A stretch of DNA of 10,375 nucleotides from a bacterium. GTDB taxonomy: Bacteria > CAIJMQ01 > JAADFP01. The notes under the pieces are model-generated. The model saw only the letters and a list, made by a program, of their open reading frames with translations, was not told the origin of the DNA and did no database searches. Position 1 is the first letter of the stretch; the number at the start of each line of letters is the position of its first letter. The stretch is from NCBI GenBank assembly GCA_027021085.1, contig JALUVB010000266.1:1-10375 (forward strand). Direction: 5' to 3'. Shown here in pieces: positions 5,870 through 10,375 of this stretch. Position numbers and translations under genes: made by a program.

Positions 5870-6622
5870 GTGAAAGAACATAGTGTTATTGGAATCGTCC
5901 TGGCGGGGGGGAGGAGTTCCCGCTATCACAGGTTGAAGCATAAATTCCTGGATATTTACAGGGGAGAGGAAATAATAAAGCATGTTTTAAGAGCTATGAA
6001 GCCATTGGTGGAGGAAATAGTTATCGTGGTGGGCCCGGAACACGAGGAAGTCAGAGAGGTGCTGGAAGGTTTTGAGGTGCCCATTAATTTTGCCATTCAG
6101 GAATCACCCCTGGGAACAGGCCATGCGCTGCTCTCCACGGCTCCTCTCCTGGAAAAGAGAAATGCGATTTTACTGATGAGTTTTGCTGATAAACCCCTGA
6201 TTACTTCTTCTACCTTTTCTGTCCTTCTTACTGAACATATACAGAGCAAAGCAGAAATCACTTTTGCGGTGGCTTCTTTGCCTGACCCCGGGTCAAAGGG
6301 AAGGATTATAAGAAAAGAGGGCAAATTTATAGATATTGTGGAAGCGAAAGATGCTGGTGAGGATATAAAACACATTAAAGAGGTGCATGCGGGTTATTTA
6401 TGTTGTTATACCAGAAGTATTTATGAACGTCTCCGGCGCCTGGATAACAATAATGCAGCCGGAGAGTATTACCTGACCAAGGTATACCGGGAGTTTATAA
6501 ACGATGGGCTGCCTCTGCATACGGTGGAAATCCCTGGCAGGGAAAGTTACGATATCAATGCTGTCCACCAATTGGACAATATACAGGAATGGGAATCTCT
6601 CTTTGCGGGTAAAAAAGAATAG
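5870..6622 (+). CDS. GlmU-like sugar-phosphate nucleotidyltransferase, stand-alone catalytic domain
   Basis: This 250-residue Rossmann-like nucleotidyltransferase matches the N-terminal uridylyltransferase half of GlmU. It has VLAGGRSSR with KHKFL (residues 10-27) as the nucleotide-binding loop, QESPLGTGHAL (77-87), FADKPL with the metal-site Asp107, GRIIRKEGKFIDIVEAKDA, and NNNAAGEYYLT. Asn230 in DINAVHQL corresponds to the second metal ligand. GlmU's left-handed beta-helix acetyltransferase half is absent, so it probably only activates a sugar-1-phosphate; the sugar is unknown. The GTG at 5870 is preferred because conserved sequence begins there and the promoter ends just before it. An in-frame TTG at 5852 would add six residues (MCKIAS) but lies upstream of the -10 box. 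No Shine-Dalgarno is present. The Asp-Lys-Pro replaces the usual Gly-Asp-Val-Pro. Confidence 0.84.
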   Translation: MKEHSVIGIVLAGGRSSRYHRLKHKFLDIYRGEEIIKHVLRAMKPLVEEIVIVVGPEHEEVREVLEGFEVPINFAIQESPLGTGHALLSTAPLLEKRNAILLMSFADKPLITSSTFSVLLTEHIQSKAEITFAVASLPDPGSKGRIIRKEGKFIDIVEAKDAGEDIKHIKEVHAGYLCCYTRSIYERLRRLDNNNAAGEYYLTKVYREFINDGLPLHTVEIPGRESYDINAVHQLDNIQEWESLFAGKKE

Positions 6623-6664
6623 TCCTACTTTTTTCAGAGCTGTTCCATTCTCCGGGAGGATGAA

Positions 6665-7105
6665 ATGAAATATTCCATGGTTGACGTTTCCGAGAAACCA
6701 GCATCTCTTAGGTGGGCTTCTGCCCAGGGAAAGATTATACTTTCCGGGGTAACAGTGGAGAAAATAAAAAAGAAGCAGTTGCGAAAGGGAGATGTGCTTT
6801 CGTTATCGGAATCCTCCGGCATCGTAGCGGCTAAATGGGTCCCCTATTTGATTCCCCTGGCGCATAAGGTAAAGATAGATAAGGTAGAGGTTAAGTTTTC
6901 CCTGGAAGAGGACGGAATTGTGGCCATCTCAGAGGTGAGGGGTAAGGACAGAACAGGGATGGAATTAGAGGCACTTTTGTCTGTAACTGTTGCCCTGCTT
7001 AATATTTACGATTTTTGTAAGGCAGAGGACGAAAGAGCAGAAATTACCGGTATAAAACTCCTGGAAAAAGGCAAGCAGGAATCGGAGAAAAGTAAGCAGG
7101 TATAG
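6665..7105 (+). CDS. moaC: MoaC-family cyclic pyranopterin monophosphate synthase, divergent
   Basis: The 146-residue protein has the MoaC layout: MVDVSEKP at 5-12, KGDVL (41-45), GIVAAK, LIPLAH (62-67), RTGMELEAL (96-104) and IYDFCKA (114-120). Aligned by eye with E. coli MoaC, the catalytic Lys51, His77, Glu112, Glu114, Asp128 and Lys131 correspond to Lys41, His67, Glu100, Glu102, Asp116 and Lys119, all kept. It therefore probably converts the MoaA product to cyclic pyranopterin monophosphate in molybdenum cofactor synthesis. Around the active site it is unusual: AAKWVPYLIPLAHKV replaces the near-universal AAK-R/K-T-x-x-LIPLCHPL, and the C-terminal GGKSG is missing. A strong Shine-Dalgarno GGGAGG (6654-6659) sits five bases before the ATG. 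It follows the nucleotidyltransferase by 42 bases. No other moa gene is in the window. Confidence 0.86.
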   Translation: MKYSMVDVSEKPASLRWASAQGKIILSGVTVEKIKKKQLRKGDVLSLSESSGIVAAKWVPYLIPLAHKVKIDKVEVKFSLEEDGIVAISEVRGKDRTGMELEALLSVTVALLNIYDFCKAEDERAEITGIKLLEKGKQESEKSKQV

Positions 7106-7144
7106 TCCTGGTGGTCAGGGGATACCGGTAATATTAAAAATTAA

Positions 7145-7663
7145 ATGGAAGATAGATTAGAAATTATAGAGGGTGATATTACCCGGCAGAAAGTAGATGC
7201 GATTGTAAATGCTGCCAATACTTCCCTTCTGGGAGGTGGGGGAGTGGACGGGGCTATTCACCGTGCAGCGGGCCCGGCCTTATTGGAGGAATGCAGAAAG
7301 TTGGGAGGATGTCCTACGGGAGAGGCAAGGATTACCGGGGGATATAATCTCCCGGCTAAATGGGTTATTCATACGGTCGGCCCTGTATGGCGAGGTGGAA
7401 ATCGTGCGGAAGATGAATTGCTGGCAAAGTGTTACAGGAATAGTTTAGCCCTGGCAGAAAGGCACTCTGTAAAGACTATTGCTTTCCCTTCCATTAGTAC
7501 GGGTGCTTACCGGTTTCCCCTGGAGAGGGCAGTCAGAATTGCGCTCAGGGAAATAAAAAACTTCCTTGCTCATAATAGGACACTGGAAAAGATAGTTATA
7601 GTATGCTTTGAGAAAAGAGTTTACAAGGCTTATAAATCTGCTTTGGAAGAAATGGGTTTTTGA
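7145..7663 (+). CDS. Macrodomain protein, MacroD/YmdB-type ADP-ribosyl hydrolase
   Basis: This 172-residue single macrodomain closely follows the YmdB/MacroD pattern: GDIT (10-13), [24 protein letters not shown] (17-40), [24 protein letters not shown], and the phosphate-loop sequence [10 protein letters not shown]. Asn25 and Asp35 match the catalytic residues of YmdB. Family members hydrolyse O-acetyl-ADP-ribose or mono-ADP-ribose esters on proteins. It is the third gene of the plus-strand set, 39 bases after moaC. No Shine-Dalgarno is visible before the ATG; the upstream TAATAT (7129-7134) could be a weak -10, but no matching -35 is seen. It ends 17 bases from the purL stop on the other strand. 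Confidence 0.95.
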   Translation: MEDRLEIIEGDITRQKVDAIVNAANTSLLGGGGVDGAIHRAAGPALLEECRKLGGCPTGEARITGGYNLPAKWVIHTVGPVWRGGNRAEDELLAKCYRNSLALAERHSVKTIAFPSISTGAYRFPLERAVRIALREIKNFLAHNRTLEKIVIVCFEKRVYKAYKSALEEMGF

Positions 7664-7680
7664 GCACCCTAATAAAAATT

Positions 7681-10056
7681 TTATCGGAAGGCTTGTGGTA
7701 CTGACTCCTGCCAGATACGCAGCAATTCATCCAGGGAAAGGTTAATGATATTTTTCCCTTCCAGAGATATTTGCAGACAGGGTTCGCTGGTTACTTTTCC
7801 TATTCTGAAGAAGTACGCGCCGTGTTCTTCCATTGTTTTCTCAAAAATCTCTTCCTGGTGGACTTCTACAATATAACCACTTGACTGGGAAAAGAGTAAT
7901 TTTTCTGAGGGAAGTGTATCTTCCACCCCTTTCAGGTCAATCTCTGCTCCCAGCTTATTTTTGTTTCTGCCATTTACCATCATCTCTGCCAGAGCTATTC
8001 CCAGGCCGCCCTCGGAAATATCGTGGCAGGCTTTTACTGTCCCCTTGTTGATGGCTTCAATGATGGCATAAAGATTATTCCTTTCTTCTTCCCATCTTAT
8101 CTTTGGAACATTGCTTCCCATTTCATTAAGGATAAGCCGATAGAATTCAGAGCCTCCCATTTCGTCGTAGCGTTTACCCACCAGGTAAATAGCATCTTCT
8201 GCTTCTTTTAAGTTTAAAGTGATTGCTTTGCTGTAATCATTTAGGATGCCTATGCAGCCAACAATAGGGGAGGGATCAATGGCTTTCCCGGCTGCTGATT
8301 CATTGTAGAAGCTTACGTTTCCTGTAACTATAGGAACGGGAGTCCCCGGGTGTTCCATGAGCCATAGGTTCTTTGCCGCTTCGGATACCCCTTTTACTCC
8401 TTCCACGAAGTCATGAAATGCTTCGGGTTTCTCCGGGTTGCCGAAGTTAAGGCAGTCGGTAAGGCACCAGGGTGTGGCACCTACGCAGGCCACGTTCCGC
8501 ATCGCTTCTGCTACTGCGTTTGCTCCGCCCCAGTAGGGATCTATTCTTCCGTAGAATGGGTTTCCATCCATGGAAAAGGCGATGCCCACTGGAGAGCCTA
8601 TCTCTTCCAGGGGAGCCATTACTCCTGCGTCTGCCTCGCCTGGCCGGATAACGGCTTTTCCCTGCACCTCTGTGTCATAGTAGCGAAAAACGTATGCACG
8701 GGAAGCAATATTCGGGGAGGAAAGCACCTTGAGGAAAACCTGGTTTAAGTTTTCTATTTTGTAGGCGGGTTCGGTGAAAAATCTTTGGGGAGGAGAGGAA
8801 GCACGTGCGTATTCTATCCCCTCTGTAATTTTTTCTATGGGAATATCGCAGACTATTTCTCCTTTATAATATACTACGTATTGTTTATCTTTTCTGGTTT
8901 TCCCTATTACCCGTGCTTGTGCCCCCTCGTAGATGTGGGGTAGTTCCCATATCTCGTTGTAAATTCTTAATACTTCCGGGGTAAATTCCCGGGGAACGGC
9001 AAGAACGTAACGTTCCTGTGTCTCAGAGCAAAGGATTACTTCGGGGAGCAATCCTTCCATGGCTACATGCACCTCATCCAGGTAGATATCCATTCCGATA
9101 TTGCCGGCAGCTCCCAGCTCGGAAGATGAACCGCAAATACCGGCAGCTCCCAGGTCTTTCATGCCTATGGCATACCCTCTCTTTTCAGCCTCTTTCCATA
9201 CCTGGTAGTTTGCCTTTTTCATGAGCAGAACATTTTTGAGAAATGGATCGTGTACCTGCACTGCCCCTTTTTTCTCCTCTTCTTTTTCCTCGTCAAGTAT
9301 TTCAGAGGCAAAGGCGGCTCCCCCAAATCCGGAGGCATCTGTTGGTTTACCTACCAGGATAATGTCGTAAGGTGTGGTTTTTGCTTCCTCTGGAACCTTG
9401 GAAGGCAGGATGTTCTTTTCCTTCACAATCCCCATGGCTACAACATTTACCAGGCAGTTGTCATCGAACGATGCGTTGAAGTATAGGTCCCCTCCGATAT
9501 TGGGAACTCCCAGGGCATTGGCATATTCCCATATTCCCTGTACCACTCCTCCGGCAATCCACTTGGTTCTTTCCCGGTACTTACCTTGCGGGTCCCCGAA
9601 TCTCAATCCGTCCGCCACTGCAATTACCTCGGCTCCCATGCAGTCAACATCTCTCACAATGCCTCCCACGCCTGTTGCAGCTCCTTCCACCGGGAGGACT
9701 TGGGAGGGATGGTTATGGGATTCATGCGCGATTACCAGCCCGTACCTTTCCCCCTGGTGAGTGGTTAAGTAAACGATGCCTGCATCTTCCCCGGGCCCCA
9801 TGATTACGTTAGGTGCTTTAGTGGGGAGGTATTCTTTGAGAATTTTTTTGCTGCTTTTGTAGGAACAATGTTCGCTCCATTCCACATTGAATATATGAAG
9901 CTCTACCAGAGAAGGATTTCTACCCAGGATATCAGCGATTTTCCCCACCTCCTGGGGGGTGAGATTGATTCCCTCTTTGTGCAGGCAAGGAGCCAATTCT
10001 TCTGCGGAAAGATTACCCACAGGAAGCACTCTCTTGGTAAAATTGGACATATGCAA
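7681..10056 (-). CDS. purL: Phosphoribosylformylglycinamidine synthase subunit II (small-type PurL)
   Basis: This catalyses the fourth step of purine synthesis, ATP-dependent conversion of FGAR to FGAM with ammonia delivered by PurQ. The small-type architecture of two PurM-like halves without a glutaminase implies separate PurS and PurQ genes elsewhere. Motifs are NVEWSEHCSYKSS (57-69), MGPGEDAG (86-93), HESHNHPSQ (111-119) with LPVEGAATGVGG, GMKDLGAAG, and in the second half TDCLNFGNPEKPEAF, GNVSFYNES and HDISEGGLG. At about 790 residues it is longer than Bacillus PurL (about 740); part of the excess is a charged insertion EEKEEEKK after FASEILD. The TTG at 10056 is 6 bases after AAGGAT; the ATG two codons later (10050) is equally plausible. 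It is 37 bases downstream of tRNA-Phe on the same strand. Confidence 0.97.
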   Translation of the reverse strand: MHMSNFTKRVLPVGNLSAEELAPCLHKEGINLTPQEVGKIADILGRNPSLVELHIFNVEWSEHCSYKSSKKILKEYLPTKAPNVIMGPGEDAGIVYLTTHQGERYGLVIAHESHNHPSQVLPVEGAATGVGGIVRDVDCMGAEVIAVADGLRFGDPQGKYRERTKWIAGGVVQGIWEYANALGVPNIGGDLYFNASFDDNCLVNVVAMGIVKEKNILPSKVPEEAKTTPYDIILVGKPTDASGFGGAAFASEILDEEKEEEKKGAVQVHDPFLKNVLLMKKANYQVWKEAEKRGYAIGMKDLGAAGICGSSSELGAAGNIGMDIYLDEVHVAMEGLLPEVILCSETQERYVLAVPREFTPEVLRIYNEIWELPHIYEGAQARVIGKTRKDKQYVVYYKGEIVCDIPIEKITEGIEYARASSPPQRFFTEPAYKIENLNQVFLKVLSSPNIASRAYVFRYYDTEVQGKAVIRPGEADAGVMAPLEEIGSPVGIAFSMDGNPFYGRIDPYWGGANAVAEAMRNVACVGATPWCLTDCLNFGNPEKPEAFHDFVEGVKGVSEAAKNLWLMEHPGTPVPIVTGNVSFYNESAAGKAIDPSPIVGCIGILNDYSKAITLNLKEAEDAIYLVGKRYDEMGGSEFYRLILNEMGSNVPKIRWEEERNNLYAIIEAINKGTVKACHDISEGGLGIALAEMMVNGRNKNKLGAEIDLKGVEDTLPSEKLLFSQSSGYIVEVHQEEIFEKTMEEHGAYFFRIGKVTSEPCLQISLEGKNIINLSLDELLRIWQESVPQAFR

Positions 10057-10093
10057 GATTCCATCCTTAAAAAAACAAAAAGATACTTATGCC

Positions 10094-10169
10094 TGGTGGC
10101 GCGACCCCGAGTCGAACGGGGGACGCCGGGCTTTTCAGGCCCGCGCTCTACCACCTGAGCTATCGCGCC
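10094..10169 (-). tRNA. trnF(gaa): tRNA-Phe, anticodon GAA
   Basis: The 76-base reverse complement folds canonically. The acceptor GGCGCGA pairs with TCGCGCC, the D-arm contains AGCTCAGGTGGTAGAGC, and the anticodon stem CGGGC/GCCCG encloses CTGAAAA with GAA at positions 34-36. The T-arm contains GTTCGAC. The discriminator A is at 10097 and CCA is encoded (10094-10096). It lies between a perfect promoter and purL, so the tRNA and purL may share a transcript. Confidence 0.98.
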
Positions 10170-10179
10170 GGGTGAGAGA

Positions 10180-10208
10180 ATTATAGAAGAAGGTAAAACT
10201 CATGTCAA
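10180..10208 (-). promoter_or_regulatory. Perfect-consensus sigma70 promoter of tRNA-Phe (and probably purL)
   Basis: The minus strand reads TTGACA (10203-10208), 17 bases, then TATAAT (10180-10185), matching the consensus at all twelve positions with optimal spacing. The -10 box ends ten bases before the tRNA 5' end, predicting a leader of only about three or four bases. Confidence 0.92.
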
Positions 10209-10255
10209 GCGAATGTGTAGGAATAGGAGATAGTGGTGAGTAGCGAGGGGGGCAT
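10209..10255. other. Spacer between the tRNA-Phe -35 box and the heptad arrays
   Basis: TAG triplets recur at 10218, 10224, 10231 and 10241, suggesting a decayed extension of the heptad pattern up to about ten bases from the -35 box. No ORF or RNA gene is supported. Confidence 0.4.
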
Positions 10256-10290
10256 TTTAGACTTTAGACCATAGACTTTAGACTGTAGAC
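10256..10290. repeat. Heptad tandem array A, five units (YNTAGAC)
   Basis: Five consecutive 7-bp units read TTTAGAC, TTTAGAC, CATAGAC, TTTAGAC and TGTAGAC. Positions 3-7 (TAGAC) are invariant and only the first two bases vary. Seven is not a multiple of three and there is no ORF, so the repeat acts at the DNA or RNA level, or is simply slippage-derived. It lies upstream of the tRNA-Phe promoter. Confidence 0.9.
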
Positions 10291-10294
10291 TGGA

Positions 10295-10343
10295 AGATAG
10301 TAAGCAGTAAATAGTAAACAGTGAACAGTAAATAGTAAATGGT
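10295..10343. repeat. Heptad tandem array B, seven units (AAAYAGT)
   Basis: Seven consecutive 7-bp units read AGATAGT, AAGCAGT, AAATAGT, AAACAGT, GAACAGT, AAATAGT and AAATGGT. The consensus is AAAYAGT. It follows array A after four bases, with the same period but a different unit and a shifted phase. Confidence 0.9.
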
Positions 10344-10350
10344 GGGGAAG

Positions 10351-10375
10351 TAGCGGGTAGCGGGTAGTTAGTAGT
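10351..10375. repeat. Heptad array C, at least two to three units (TAGCGGG), cut by the window end
   Basis: TAGCGGG occurs twice in tandem (10351-10364), followed by TAGTTAG and TAGT to the window edge. The heptamer AGTAGCG at 10349-10355 also occurs at 10239-10245, on the other side of arrays A and B. The array may continue beyond the window. Confidence 0.7.

Noticed and set aside
6634-6822. Minus-strand 62-codon frame opposite moaC
   Set aside because: It is antisense to the conserved start of moaC, with no family resemblance.
7640-7683. Possible bidirectional terminator between the macrodomain gene and purL
   Set aside because: The only stem found is GGGT/ACCC of four pairs with no proper T run on either side; too weak to annotate.
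10057-10093. Rho-independent terminator after tRNA-Phe
   Set aside because: A T5-G-T7 tract is present on the minus strand, but no GC-rich hairpin precedes it outside the tRNA itself.
9868-10186. Plus-strand open frames ending in the tRNA-Phe region (translations with RVERGTPGF or ESNGGRRAF)
   Set aside because: They are read through the antisense of tRNA-Phe and the start of purL, a well-known source of spurious protein annotations.
10256-10375. CRISPR array
   Set aside because: The units are contiguous 7-mers without spacers; CRISPR repeats are longer and separated by unique spacers.

Overview
This is a gene-dense bacterial chromosome segment with ordinary housekeeping content and no phage, IS or CRISPR signal. 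The supporting evidence is sigma70-type promoters in front of tRNA genes, Shine-Dalgarno-led overlapping genes, a small-type PurL, a type I signal peptidase, and a single-domain EPSP synthase and Cmk. Arginine is often encoded by AGG/AGA, and UUG/GUG starts are plausible. I cannot place the organism in a phylum from the sequence alone; an uncultured lineage with moderate GC is likely.

Layout. Bases 1-107 hold the downstream side of a minus-strand tRNA transcript and perhaps the first 23 codons of a protein gene resembling the start of a PduO-type cobalamin adenosyltransferase (weak). tRNA-Leu(UAG) and tRNA-Lys(CUU) follow at 108-267 on the minus strand, one base apart, under a clear promoter. 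A UbiB/AarF-family kinase-like gene diverges from them (337-2001, plus). It converges across a C-rich 154-base gap on a tightly packed minus-strand operon (2156-5762), transcribed in the order polyprenol/diacylglycerol kinase-like membrane protein, aroA, lepB, cmk, plsC. All its junctions overlap, abut or are separated by four bases. The operon and a plus-strand trio diverge from a shared 107-base region containing two promoters and a palindrome. The trio is a GlmU-like nucleotidyltransferase, a divergent MoaC and a macrodomain ADP-ribosyl hydrolase (5870-7663). The trio converges on purL (7681-10056, minus), which lies 37 bases behind tRNA-Phe(GAA). The tRNA has a perfect-consensus promoter (TTGACA-17-TATAAT). 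Upstream of that promoter, running off the window end, is a set of degenerate 7-bp tandem arrays.

Functionally the minus operon mixes lipid metabolism (lipid kinase-like protein, PlsC), pyrimidine nucleotide supply (Cmk, which also feeds CDP-lipid synthesis), the shikimate pathway (AroA) and protein export (LepB). aroA-cmk and cmk-plsC neighbours are familiar in bacteria. The plus-strand trio has no obvious shared pathway and is the least conventional grouping here.

The points most worth a second look are: the heptad arrays upstream of the tRNA-Phe/purL promoter; two promoter-to-start distances that suggest leaderless mRNAs; a Trp replacing the sugar-contacting Ser of Cmk; the nucleotidyltransferase-MoaC-macrodomain cluster with its divergent MoaC; and tRNA-protein gene co-transcription. 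I did not find a convincing new defence or mobile system.
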